64,000 nucleotides of DNA from Platynereis dumerilii (Eukaryota; Annelida; Polychaeta; Phyllodocida; Nereididae): positions 47,085,289 to 47,149,288 of the forward strand of contig JAPTHN010000004.1 in NCBI GenBank assembly GCA_026936325.1, in the 5' to 3' direction. Made by a program: the position numbers and the translations under genes. Below, in pieces: positions 34,704 to 46,382 of this stretch. Positions within the stretch are counted from its first letter, which is position 1, and every line of letters starts with the position of its first letter. The notes beneath the pieces are model-generated. The model was not told the DNA's origin and did not search any database. It saw only the letters and a list, made by a program, of their open reading frames with translations.

Positions 34704-36737
34704 AGGCCCCATTTAAGCATGTAACTCCCGGAACTCCTTGACGTCCTGCAACTCCCGCTATGTCCACACTCCTGCTAACTCCCGTTAACTCCCATAACTC
34801 CTGCTAACTCCCGCTAACTCCCTCTAACTCCTGTAACTCCCGCTAACTCCCATAACTCCTGCTAACTCCTGCTAACTTCCGTAACTCCCACTAACTCCTG
34901 CTAACTCCCGTAACTCCCATTCAACTCCTGTCAACTCCCATAACTCCCGGTAACTCCCGCTAAATCCCACAACTCCTGCTAACTCCCATAACTCCTGGTA
35001 ACTCCCGCTAACTCCCAAAACTCCCGCTAACTCCTGTCAACTCCCGTAACTCCCTGAAGTCCCAAATGGAGGCTCCGTTTGGGAGTTACATGCTTAAATG
35101 GGGCCTCTCTGGCCAAAAAAGTTTTTTTATTATTTTTTGTTAAACAGAACTAAAACAGGAAAAAAAAAAAGTTGTACTTCCAACCTAAAAAACACATATT
35201 TTCAGAACGTAAAGCCAGGTAACTTCATAAATAAGGGATGTAAAGTGCTATTCTCTCTCCCCCCCCCCCCCCCCCCATCCCCCGCTGCTTAGCTGCCACA
35301 GTACGAAAAATGGTTGACATTTATTCCAGCAAAGTCTGAAATTATGTGGAATCCGAGCGACATCTCAGCAACAATCCTCTGTGGTGTAGTGGTTAAGGCG
35401 TCGGGCCAGCAATTGAGAGGTCCTGGGTTCAAAACCTTTTCAAGTTAAACTTTTTTTTTTTTTTTTCCTGTCACCCAATCAAAACCTACTGAAGCTCTTT
35501 AATGGATCCGCAACAAAGAAAAAAGCCTTAAGCAACCTTTTTGTGTATGTTTGCTTCACTTTTACACCAATAATCAGTGGCAAAAGTGCAAGAACAGGCA
35601 TTTCACTGATATGCAGTAGTCTGGGTGCTACAACAGGCCAAAATATTCCTAATTCTTGTAATTTCTATGCTACGTTTGTAGCCTGCAAGCTTTATTGCAT
35701 GAAGAAAGCTCATATCTAGCAGACGACACTGGTCTTATAGTATTAAGGCCGGGAGAAAATAGAAAGCTGTGCTCTGATTGGTTGACTTAATGCAGGTGAA
35801 CTTTGAAATACAGGCTGCAGGCCAGCAACTACTGTTGAAACTGGTTAAAATGGAGTAGATTAGCATTACTATGGCCGTGACATGGGCTAAGATTGCACCA
35901 GCAGAAAAGCCGCAGATTTTTGGCGGGAAAAGCTGGAACACTGCATTGTTTGGGTGCCGGTGGCAGTTTAATGCCTTTCTGGTTGCCTTGCCTGTCGAAT
36001 TGCATGGTTTTATTATTCTAGGCCTCTGCATAGGCCTACGTTGCATTTGCATGCTTAAAGATAGGAAAACATGCCTTCCGGCCAGAATCAACCCGGAGGT
36101 ATCCTGGCTAAATGTCTTGATATATTACTTATCAGCACTAGTAGAGTAGCATTTCCTGCAAAAATGATGAAAATCGCATCATTTCTCATTCCACAAAGTG
36201 GCAAAAACCTCCGTTTTTGCCCTTTTTGAGAAAAATTCCCCCCGTCGTGGCAAACTAGGTTAGAGGCTCGAAAGTGGCGCTGAACGATTTCCAGCATTCA
36301 GGCCCATGACCCTGTATCACACATCAGTTACATTGCACCAATAATGGCCCAATAACCGGTGGTGAAATTTTGTCATTGCCCTGCGGTTGCTGGCTACCAG
36401 TGTTGCGCTACCTTTACACTTACAGAAAACCAGTGATTATCCAATGGTTGTGCCTCCCCCTCCTTAAATGCTGATTTTGGCCAGTAATAAATAGGTATCT
36501 GCTGAAACTCCAGTGGTCAACTAGCTGTAGAAAGGCAAAATATTCCAAATTCAGGTAATTTCTATGCTGAATAAGTGGCGAAAGCTTAATTATAAAAATT
36601 TGAAAAGCAAGTATTATCTGAAACCCTAACCCCGACCCTAACCCCAACCCTAACCCTAAACCCTAAACCCTAACCCTAACTCGGGCAATTATTTTTTTTC
36701 AATTTTATTCAAAAACAAGAAGTTAATGCATTTTGAC
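34704..36737 (+). repeat. Macrosatellite unit 8
   Basis: tRNA-like segment 35,376-35,443; telomere-like tract 36,621-36,680 with CCCGACCC. It shares GACACTGG (near 35,725) and CCTGTCACCC with units 9 and 10. A small deletion lies near 34,765 in the minisatellite. Confidence 0.95.
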
Positions 36738-38775
36738 AGGCCCCATTTAAGCATGTAACTCCCGGAACTCCTTGACGTCCTGCAACTCCCGCTATGTCCC
36801 ACTAACTCCTGCTAACTCCCGTTAACTCCCATAACTCCTGCTAACTCCCGCTAACTCCCTCTAACTCCTGTAACTCCCGCTAACTCCCATAACTCCTGCT
36901 AACTCCTGCTAACTTCCGTAACTCCCACTAACTCCTGCTAACTCCCGTAACTCCCATTCAACTCCTGTCAACTCCCATAACTCCCGGTAACTCCCGCTAA
37001 ATCCCACAACTCCTGCTAACTCCCATAACTCCTGGTAACTCCCGCTAACTCCCAAAACTCCCGCTAACTCCTGTCAACTCCCGTAACTCCCTGAAGTCCC
37101 AAATGGAGGCTCCGTTTGGGAGTTACATGCTTAAATGGGGCCTCTCTGGCCAAAAAAGTTTTTTTATTATTTTTTGTTAAACAGAACTAAAACAGGAAAA
37201 AAAAAAAGTTGTACTTCCAACCTAAAAAACACATATTTTCAGAACGTAAAGCCAGGTAACTTCATAAATAAGGGATGTAAAGTGCTATTCTCTCTCCCGC
37301 CCCCCCCCCCCCCCATCCCCCGCTGCTTAGCTGCCACAGTACGAAAAATGGTTGACATTTATTCCAGCAAAGTCTGAAATTATGTGGAATCCGAGCGACA
37401 TCTCAGCAACAATCCTCTGTGGTGTAGTGGTTAAGGCGTCGGGCCAGCAATTGAGAGGTCCTGGGTTCAAAACCTTTTCAAGTTAAACTTTTTTTTTTTT
37501 TTTTCCTGTCACCCAATCAAAACCTACTGAAGCTCTTTAATGGATCCGCAACAAAGAAAAAAGCCTTAAGCAACCTTTTTGTGTATGTTTGCTTCACTTT
37601 TACACCAATAATCAGTGGCAAAAGTGCAAGAACAGGCATTTCACTGATATGCAGTAGTCTGGGTGCTACAACAGGCCAAAATATTCCTAATTCTTGTAAT
37701 TTCTATGCTACGTTTGTAGCCTGCAAGCTTTATTGCATGAAGAAAGCTCATATCTAGCAGACGACACTGGTCTTATAGTATTAAGGCCGGGAGAAAATAG
37801 AAAGCTGTGCTCTGATTGGTTGACTTAATGCAGGTGAACTTTGAAATACAGGCTGCAGGCCAGCAACTACTGTTGAAACTGGTTAAAATGGAGTAGATTA
37901 GCATTACTATGGCCGTGACATGGGCTAAGATTGCACCAGCAGAAAAGCCGCAGATTTTTGGCGGGAAAAGCTGGAACACTGCATTGTTTGGGTGCCGGTG
38001 GCAGTTTAATGCCTTTCTGGTTGCCTTGCCTGTCGAATTGCATGGTTTTATTATTCTAGGCCTCTGCATAGGCCTACGTTGCATTTGCATGCTTAAAGAT
38101 AGGAAAACATGCCTTCCGGCCAGAATCAACCCGGAGGTATCCTGGCTAAATGTCTTGATATATTACTTATCAGCACTAGTAGAGTAGCATTTCCTGCAAA
38201 AATGATGAAAATCGCATCATTTCTCATTCCACAAAGTGGCAAAAACCTCCGTTTTTGCCCTTTTTGAGAAAAATTCCCCCCGTCGTGGCAAACTAGGTTA
38301 GAGGCTCGAAAGTGGCGCTGAACGATTTCCAGCATTCAGGCCCATGACCCTGTATCACACATCAGTTACATTGCACCAATAATGGCCCAATAACCGGTGG
38401 TGAAATTTTGTCATTGCCCTGCGGTTGCTGGCTACCAGTGTTGCGCTACCTTTACACTTACAGAAAACCAGTGATTATCCAATGGTTGTGCCTCCCCCTC
38501 CTTAAATGCTGATTTTGGCCAGTAATAAATAGGTATCTGCTGAAACTCCAGTGGTCAACTAGCTGTAGAAAGGCAAAATATTCCAAATTCAGGTAATTTC
38601 TATGCTGAATAAGTGGCGAAAGCTTAATTATAAAAATTTGAAAAGCAAGTATTATCTGAAACCCTAACCCCGACCCTAACCCCAACCCTAACCCTAAACC
38701 CTAAACCCTAACCCTAACTCGGGCAATTATTTTTTTTCAATTTTATTCAAAAACAAGAAGTTAATGCATTTTGAC
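36738..38775 (+). repeat. Macrosatellite unit 9
   Basis: tRNA-like segment 37,414-37,481; telomere-like tract 38,659-38,718 with CCCGACCC. Nearly identical to units 8 and 10. Confidence 0.95.
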
Positions 38776-40803
38776 AGGCCCCATTTAAGCATGTAACTCC
38801 CGGAACTCCTTGACGTCCTGCAACTCCCGCTATGTCCCACTAACTCCTGCTAACTCCCGTTAACTCCCATAACTCCTGCTAACTCCCGCTAACTCCCTCT
38901 AACTCCTGTAACTCCCGCTAACTCCCATAACTCCTGCTAACTCCTGCTAACTTCCGTAACTCCCACTAACTCCTGCTAACTCCCGTAACTCCCATTCAAC
39001 TCCTGTCAACTCCCGGTAACTCCCGCTAAATCCCACAACTCCTGCTAACTCCCATAACTCCTGGTAACTCCCGCTAACTCCCAAAACTCCCGCTAACTCC
39101 TGTCAACTCCCGTAACTCCCTGAAGTCCCAAATGGAGGCTCCGTTTGGGAGTTACATGCTTAAATGGGGCCTCTCTGGCCAAAAAAGTTTTTTTATTATT
39201 TTTTGTTAAACAGAACTAAAACAGGAAAAAAAAAAAGTTGTACTTCCAACCTAAAAAACACATATTTTCAGAACGTAAAGCCAGGTAACTTCATAAATAA
39301 GGGATGTAAAGTGCTATTCTCTCTCCCGCCCCCCCCCCCCCCCATCCCCGCTGCTTAGCTGCCACAGTACGAAAAATGGTTGACATTTATTCCAGCAAAG
39401 TCTGAAATTATGTGGAATCCGAGCGACATCTCAGCAACAATCCTCTGTGGTGTAGTGGTTAAGGCGTCGGGCCAGCAATTGAGAGGTCCTGGGTTCAAAA
39501 CCTTTTCAAGTTAAACTTTTTTTTTTTTTTTTCCTGTCACCCAATCAAAACCTACTGAAGCTCTTTAATGGATCCGCAACAAAGAAAAAAGCCTTAAGCA
39601 ACCTTTTTGTGTATGTTTGCTTCACTTTTACACCAATAATCAGTGGCAAAAGTGCAAGAACAGGCATTTCACTGATATGCAGTAGTCTGGGTGCTACAAC
39701 AGGCCAAAATATTCCTAATTCTTGTAATTTCTATGCTACGTTTGTAGCCTGCAAGCTTTATTGCATGAAGAAAGCTCATATCTAGCAGACGACACTGGTC
39801 TTATAGTATTAAGGCCGGGAGAAAATAGAAAGCTGTGCTCTGATTGGTTGACTTAATGCAGGTGAACTTTGAAATACAGGCTGCAGGCCAGCAACTACTG
39901 TTGAAACTGGTTAAAATGGAGTAGATTAGCATTACTATGGCCGTGACATGGGCTAAGATTGCACCAGCAGAAAAGCCGCAGATTTTTGGCGGGAAAAGCT
40001 GGAACACTGCATTGTTTGGGTGCCGGTGGCAGTTTAATGCCTTTCTGGTTGCCTTGCCTGTCGAATTGCATGGTTTTATTATTCTAGGCCTCTGCATAGG
40101 CCTACGTTGCATTTGCATGCTTAAAGATAGGAAAACATGCCTTCCGGCCAGAATCAACCCGGAGGTATCCTGGCTAAATGTCTTGATATATTACTTATCA
40201 GCACTAGTAGAGTAGCATTTCCTGCAAAAATGATGAAAATCGCATCATTTCTCATTCCACAAAGTGGCAAAAACCTCCGTTTTTGCCCTTTTTGAGAAAA
40301 ATTCCCCCCGTCGTGGCAAACTAGGTTAGAGGCTCGAAAGTGGCGCTGAACGATTTCCAGCATTCAGGCCCATGACCCTGTATCACACATCAGTTACATT
40401 GCACCAATAATGGCCCAATAACCGGTGGTGAAATTTTGTCATTGCCCTGCGGTTGCTGGCTACCAGTGTTGCGCTACCTTTACACTTACAGAAAACCAGT
40501 GATTATCCAATGGTTGTGCCTCCCCCTCCTTAAATGCTGATTTTGGCCAGTAATAAATAGGTATCTGCTGAAACTCCAGTGGTCAACTAGCTGTAGAAAG
40601 GCAAAATATTCCAAATTCAGGTAATTTCTATGCTGAATAAGTGGCGAAAGCTTAATTATAAAAATTTGAAAAGCAAGTATTATCTGAAACCCTAACCCCG
40701 ACCCTAACCCCAACCCTAACCCTAAACCCTAAACCCTAACCCTAACTCGGGCAATTATTTTTTTTCAATTTTATTCAAAAACAAGAAGTTAATGCATTTT
40801 GAC
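38776..40803 (+). repeat. Macrosatellite unit 10
   Basis: tRNA-like segment 39,442-39,509; telomere-like tract 40,687-40,746 with CCCGACCC. It uses the short minisatellite form, as does the terminal copy that follows. Confidence 0.95.
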
Positions 40804-41200
40804 AGGCCCCATTTAAGCATGTAACTCCCGGAACTCCTTGACGTCCTGCAACTCCCGCTATGTCCCACTAACTCCTGCTAACTCCCGTTAACTCCCATAA
40901 CTCCTGCTAACTCCCGCTAACTCCCTCTAACTCCTGTAACTCCCGCTAACTCCCATAACTCCTGCTAACTCCTGCTAACTTCCGTAACTCCCACTAACTC
41001 CTGCTAACTCCCGTAACTCCCATTCAACTCCTGTCAACTCCCGGTAACTCCCGCTAAATCCCACAACTCCTGCTAACTCCCATAACTCCTGGTAACTCCC
41101 GCTAACTCCCAAAACTCCCGCTAACTCCTGTCAACTCCCGTAACTCCCTGAAGTCCCAAATGGAGGCTCCGTTTGGGAGTTACATGCTTAAATGGGGCCT
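40804..41200. repeat. Terminal minisatellite copy ending the array
   Basis: This is the eleventh inverted-ended minisatellite. Similarity to the other units stops at the last T of its right end (GGGGCCT at 41,194-41,200); in internal copies the sequence continues CTCTGGCC, here GTTGTTGAGG. Confidence 0.95.
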
Positions 41201-41719
41201 GTTGTTGAGGGATGGAGACGGGGGTGAATCCAGCCACGAGGCCTCATGACCAAGTACTAGAAAAAATTGACATAATCTAGACTGCGCTGAGGAAAGAAGA
41301 TCAAATATCAGGAGTAAGTTGGCATTGGAAGCACCTTTAAGTGAAATCAGTTATATTATAACTTATATATATTAGTATCAGTCGAAGATAGATCTATATA
41401 GATAGATATATGGTAAGTGCAGCTCTCTGCGCCAAGTTCTGAGCGATCACCATGGTTGATGAGATGGAGTCCTAAACATGCTTTTACCCCATGTGAGTTA
41501 TCTTTTACTTACCCAGCACAGACACTGATACAAGCGGCCACCAATTTAACATAAAAATGACATCCAGCTGGGATTTAGCTCTTGAAGGTCCACTAATATC
41601 GGGTTCCCCAAAAACTTTAACGGCACAGGCAGGCACCACTCAGCCACCCAGTCATCATTGTTTTCATGTTATTGTTAATACAGGGGGACACAAGGTAAGT
41701 TGTGCCATTTTTCACGTTG
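41201..41719. other. Array flank, no gene seen
   Basis: Single-copy-like sequence. A GGTAAGTTGTGCC motif at 41,694-41,706 recurs at about 44,712 and, inverted and altered, near 46,275. A 79-aa plus frame from 41,557 crosses into the inverted-repeat arm and is probably not a gene. Confidence 0.5.
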
Positions 41720-41961
41720 GGCCTCACAGTAAGCTTGAACAAACTTTGGGATTAAAAAAATTGACCAAAATAAAAAAGATTAGTGCAGTGATGTAGAGGA
41801 AGGTCAGATGAACATTTTGATGTCTCAAACAAAAAAATCTGCAGGGAATTTTTTGAGATATTTCTGTTTAAGTTATAAGTTTTTTTATTGATCACACCCT
41901 ATTCTTAGCATGGAATCTCCACCAAAAAGTAATCAAAATTGCCCATTTTTCCTGTTAGGTA

Positions 41962-42857
41962 GGGGGAACCGGGGCACATTGGGACGCGGGGCACTGTGGG
42001 ACGGTGGGGTTTTCTTGGATCCTGGCAAGGTATATGATATGGTAGTGCCATCGTATCTTGTAATTTCACATCCTGATGTTTCCATTTTTTTATAGACAAA
42101 TTACAGCCACATGCAGAAGTATGGCAAGCAAATGTTTGTTTTCCTACTACTAAAGTAAATATGGACGGGTTCAATTCGAACCATTCTGTGGACAAACCAT
42201 GAACAATGAGGCTTTCTCAGTGCTTGTAAGAATTTTTTTATATCGTAACGAACAGTTATGAATTGCTATCGTGACAAACACACTCACTGGTGTCCGATAA
42301 ATCTGCATTTTGGTGTAAAAGTCATATCGGGGCTCATTGGGACAGCGAATTCGGGGCACATTGGGACGCACTTAATATGGCAGAATTTAAGTGTCCAAGG
42401 CAACTGGAAGACCTGGGACAGCACACAACAGGTATTCAGGCCAAAGTGAATAGAGGTATAGTGGATTACCATGCTCTGTGAACAAATTTGTCGCAAAGCA
42501 CTGTGATGTCAGCACCCAGGACAGTTTATGTTAAATGTTTAAAACTGTTTAAAGTTATGAACTATTATATTGTCTTACGCACTACTTACCTGTGATATCT
42601 ATTGCACATGAAGTGTTAAAATGATTTTTTAATTGATGTCCCAATGTGCCCCGGCTGTGCCACGCGAGGCACATTGGGACAGTCATTTTTACGACTCTCT
42701 GGCTGCAAAAGGGTAGGTGCAGTCTAGTTTATTATGCCTTGCATTTAAGCTCAATAGTATAGGTGATATTCATGCAAACTTCTGAGTTCTTCAGTGCTTT
42801 CAGCATTGAGCAAAATTAGTAGACGTTAAAAGCGTCCCAATGTGCCCCAGTTCCCCC
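41962..42857. mobile_element. TA-flanked TIR element with GGGGCACATTGGGAC ends
   Basis: The ends 41,962-41,987 and 42,832-42,857 are mirror images over 26 bp with one mismatch and include GGGGCACATTGGGACGC. TA lies at both edges (41,960-61 and 42,858-59). Removing the element restores the right arm's sequence TAATATCTAAGAT, proving insertion at TA. Extra copies of the GGGGCACATTGGGAC motif lie inside near 42,333, 42,354, 42,640 and 42,668. TA duplication suggests Tc1/mariner-like or related transposition; no transposase was recognised. Confidence 0.85.
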
Positions 42858-42892
42858 TAATATCTAAGATAAAAGAAATTATTCAGAAGAAG

Positions 42893-43852
42893 AAATATGC
42901 AATCATCACCACAAGAGAAAGTACATACCACTTCATCCAGACTGACAGAGTGTGATAAACCTATAACAGTAAACATTTCTCAGAAAATTTATAAAATATG
43001 TTTGTTTGCCAACTTTTCCTTTATAGTTTCATCATTCTGGTGAATAATTGTAGTATAATCTACCACACTTTTGAACCTATGGTGTGATATTGTCTTTTTG
43101 TGTGTTTTAAAATGGAATTTCACCACTGTGAAACATATACTTTTGCAACCATGTAAAGTGGAGCCAAAAGTTGTGTGAATCACCAGAAAACACATGCATG
43201 GATAGAATGTTTGTAAGCATTTAGTTAACTATGAAGTAAAACACTTTGACAAAACAGTCTTGATATGCAAAAGTTGCACATGTTTATATTAACTACATTT
43301 TCACATAATTTACTGAATGTATTCTATTTTTGTTGTTCTATTGGATTAAAGACTGATTGATTTTGGATGCCAGATAACCTGCATCAACATTAAACAACCA
43401 ACATCCATTTTAAGTCCTCGAAATACATTAAGCACAAATAGTGTTTTTTATTTAGCTTTAATGTTGCTTTTGTATATTAGCCAATTGCGAAGACTGTTCA
43501 TGTAATATCAGGGGATCCAACTTCGTAATGAAGCAAATACTTACCAACAGTCTATGCATGCATTGTCTAAACTCAAATGTGTCTATCCTTTCACATAGTT
43601 ATGAAATGTTTGTTTCACAGTGGCAAAATTTGTGATAAAATGCACAAAAATCTCAACAAAGCCTGTTACAAAGAGATGATGAGACCGAATTTGCTAAAGT
43701 TATTTAGCAGAATAATATAACTAACACAACTTGGTATTTGAAACATTTTCTCAGCCCTTTAGCCAGAAATGTTAGCTGTTATAGGTTTATCACACCCCAT
43801 CAGACTGGATGAAGTGATACATACTTTCTGCAGAGACAATGACTGCATATTT
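42893..43852. mobile_element. Foldback element with ~77-bp inverted ends
   Basis: 42,893-42,969 and 43,776-43,852 are mirror images (shared blocks CACTTCATCCAG and GTGTGATAAACCTATAACAG; about 80% identity). The 806-bp interior has no recognised protein. The target duplication is not clear. Confidence 0.75.
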
Positions 43853-43925
43853 TTAGAGGCGATGCATCAGCCCTTCGCTGATATGTTCTTAGTTACTCTA
43901 TGCGCTGATGAGCAGTTTACTGAAA

Positions 43926-43970
43926 TTAGCGCTATATAAATCCATATTATTATTATTATTATTATTATTT
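43926..43970 (+). repeat. Retroposon 3' tail with (ATT)n
   Basis: TAGCGCTATATAAAT is followed by CCATATT and about eight ATT repeats, matching the tail at 2,665-2,700. Confidence 0.5.
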
Positions 43971-44544
43971 AGAGCCACTCGCCTCTGTATACATGTAGAT
44001 AGCCACAGGCCTCCCGACAGGAGGCTTTTTCTAAGATTCAAGAATCAGCATGTGAATCTACGTCAGCAAAACGGGGGCTAGCATCGAAGTAAAATGTGGA
44101 CGGGCCTAATTTGCGGAACAGCGGGCCGCGGGATTTCGTAATAAAACGCGATTGCCCAGTTGCGGAACGGGACGCTTTTTGCGGGATCGGGCCGAAATTA
44201 AATGTAGATGGTATGAAATATGTGGAACAAGCTGAATTTGCTATAAAAATCGCCTCTATTTTTTTTGAAAAAATGTTCTTGTTACTTTTGGATACTGACT
44301 TTCATCTTAGATATTACTTAACAGGAAAAATAGGTAACTCCGAGCATTTTTTGATGGATATTTCATGTTAAGAATTGGGTATGATGAATAAAAAAATTAA
44401 AGCTCCAGCATCTCAAAAAGGTCCAAACAGATTTTTTTGTTTGATACATCAAAATGTTCATCTGACCTTCCTCTACATCACTGCGCTAGCCGTTTTCTTG
44501 GTCAATTTTTTTAACCCCAAAGTTTGTTCAAGCTCGCTTTGGCC

Positions 44545-45370
44545 TATTTTCTGAAAAACCAAAACTTAAAATCATGCAATCTGAAAATCCGACATCACAA
44601 TATAATACATTTGTCAGAATCGACCCAAGTTTCAGGGCAGTCTGACTGTTAGAAAGATCGTGGTAGGCATTTGAAAAAAGTAGGTCAAGTAGCACAACTT
44701 GGCCAGGTGCCGGGTAAGTTGTGCCGCATGACGAGGTAAGTCGTTCTGCTTAATTTATTCAAAAACACCTTGTAGTTCATGTGTTTCTTCCGATAGATCA
44801 TTTGTGCCATGTTTTTAACATATGGCTGACACGTTTCATGAAACTAATGCAACATTTATGAGCCATTTTATGCAAAAATTAAAAATGCTGCAAAAACTAG
44901 AATTATGTATTGTTTAGAGGGCAGCAAAGCACTTTTGACACATGTTCCTTTCAGTGTAATTTATTTCACAACACATGAAGCCCTTGCGTAAAATGAAGAC
45001 AAAAAAAGATAAATAATTTTATGTCATACCATTGGCACAACTCACCGCAGTCCAAACGGAACAACTTACACCAAATTGATTTTCTGGATAATTTGTTGTC
45101 AAAAATAAATAAAGAATGCAAGATGAAATCTAACAAATATATAGATTTACCCCCTAACCCCATCTAACCAGAGGGACAAAACCTTATTGCAAACACCAAA
45201 TGACTGAGAGACAAGAATTTTGGTCCTCGACACTTTAAGTATTCAGCAAGGAAATTGAATTTATGAGTGTAGTTTTTCATACCTGCATACTTGGTATTTT
45301 TTTCTTGATGCCTAATGATGTTGACCAAGTGGGTACATATGGGAGGCATTGCCTTCATAGAATTCCGACG
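44545..45370. other. No gene seen
   Basis: AT-rich sequence. A GGTAAGTTGTGCC motif lies near 44,712. Short frames only. Confidence 0.5.
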
Positions 45371-45375
45371 CCACT

Positions 45376-45439
45376 TCATTTGACGAGATCATCGTAATCG
45401 TCATCATAAAGAACCATATCACAATCACGATCGGTGAAT
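45376..45439 (-). CDS. Candidate terminal exon, acidic C-terminus
   Basis: On the minus strand a good acceptor (ATCAATTTTAG) precedes 21 codons ending LYDDDYDDLVK and stop. An alternative frame stays open longer (about 45 codons, hydrophobic). Joining to the candidate exon at 45,785-45,846 favours the second frame by phase, so the two candidates do not confirm each other. The family is not recognised. It may belong to a transposon, since GGTAAGTTGTGCC-like motifs flank the region. Confidence 0.2.
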
Positions 45440-45784
45440 CTAAAATTGATACAAAGAAACATCTCAAATACTATGTTAAAACAAACATTTAAGTCAATTA
45501 TCTTATCATTAATGTAAATCAATTATCTTAACATTAATGTATTATGAATTGACATTTATGAGGGTTTGCTGCCGCACAGTCCTTGCAAATCAATCATCGA
45601 TAAGTGCTGGGTATAAAAGTAAACTCTTAGCAATACACAATAAATTATGAATTTTCTTAAATGTAGAATTAGCTTAAAAAGTATCATAATGACTCAAATG
45701 TACGAATTATTAGAAAGTTTACAACATGAAAATCTTATCAATGAAAGCACTTCATAAGTTATCCAAACACAATAATTTACTTAC

Positions 45785-45846
45785 GAACTGTAGCAACCCT
45801 GTCATCAGATCCAGAATTGGTGTTGTGGTAGTCTTCAAATGTTACT
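45785..45846 (-). CDS. Candidate 62-nt internal exon
   Basis: The minus strand reads a TTTATAG acceptor, one open frame (VTFEDYHNTNSGSDDRVATV) and a strong donor GTAAGT. The other two frames contain stops. Short size makes chance possible. Confidence 0.25.
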
Positions 45847-45849
45847 CTA

Positions 45850-46260
45850 TAAACAATAAATATGTTGTTTAGCATATATAGCTACTATCAAATTGAAATT
45901 TCAGACAGTCAGCTGATCAATGGAATGTACATGTCAAACAGAGAGATTATACAGTTAGTAGGTAAAACAACAATAAACAAACAATTAAAGGTTTCGATAA
46001 ACATACATCCAAACTCCCAATCCATATGAAAAATTCTACATACCATTTCAAATAGTTAAAGCTTGAGCAGTTATCCCTTTGGCTGTTGAAAGCCCACTGA
46101 TTTGAAATTAGTTGATTGCTAATGGGAACTGCTCATGCTTAAAGAGGCTTGACCAGCAGGGCATTAATTAGGTCACACTACTTGGCTATTAATAGATCAA
46201 AGCTGTCTGCTATTGAACAGAGGCTGTTTACCACAGCCTTCTTTGCCAAGCTCTTCATTT
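45850..46260. other. No gene seen; small inverted repeat
   Basis: AAGCTTGAGCAGTTATCCC at about 46,059 is mirrored imperfectly by GGGAACTGCTCATGCTT at about 46,125. Otherwise unremarkable. Confidence 0.45.
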
Positions 46261-46382
46261 CACCCCAACAGTGGGCGGCACAATTTACCCCGTGGTACAA
46301 CTTACCCCGGTATCCCTATTGTTTCCACCTCGCCAGCTTTGTCACACTGCTGTACGAACTTCATCCAAGCTTTGTGCGGCTT

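Larger units (their letters stand above)
19626..41200 (+). repeat. ~2.03-kb macrosatellite array
   Basis: At least 21.6 kb of head-to-tail units of 2,016-2,040 bp. There is an 848-bp left partial, ten complete units and a 397-bp right partial. Units are nearly identical (single-base changes and small indels, mostly in homopolymers). Order within each unit, counted from the inverted-ended minisatellite: 394-397-bp TAACTCCCGC minisatellite; A/T stretch; C run of about 13-20 bp; tRNA-like Pol III promoter; T run; about 1.1 kb of unique sequence; telomere-like CCCTAA tract; 55 bp; next unit. The left edge is in the gap. The right edge falls exactly at the inverted end. The high identity means recent homogenisation or amplification. 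No evidence of a protein product. Confidence 0.97.
41720..44544. repeat. Large inverted repeat with ~230-bp arms
   Basis: The left arm 41,720-41,959, continuing at 42,858-42,876 beyond an inserted element, mirrors the right arm 44,300-44,544. Shared blocks include GCTTGAACAAACTTTGG, AGTGATGTAGAGGAAGG, TCAGATGAACATTTTGATGT and TTTTTCCTGTTA. Identity is about 80-85% by eye. The arms enclose two smaller TIR/foldback elements. It may be one old foldback transposon or two inverted copies of one repeat. Confidence 0.8.
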
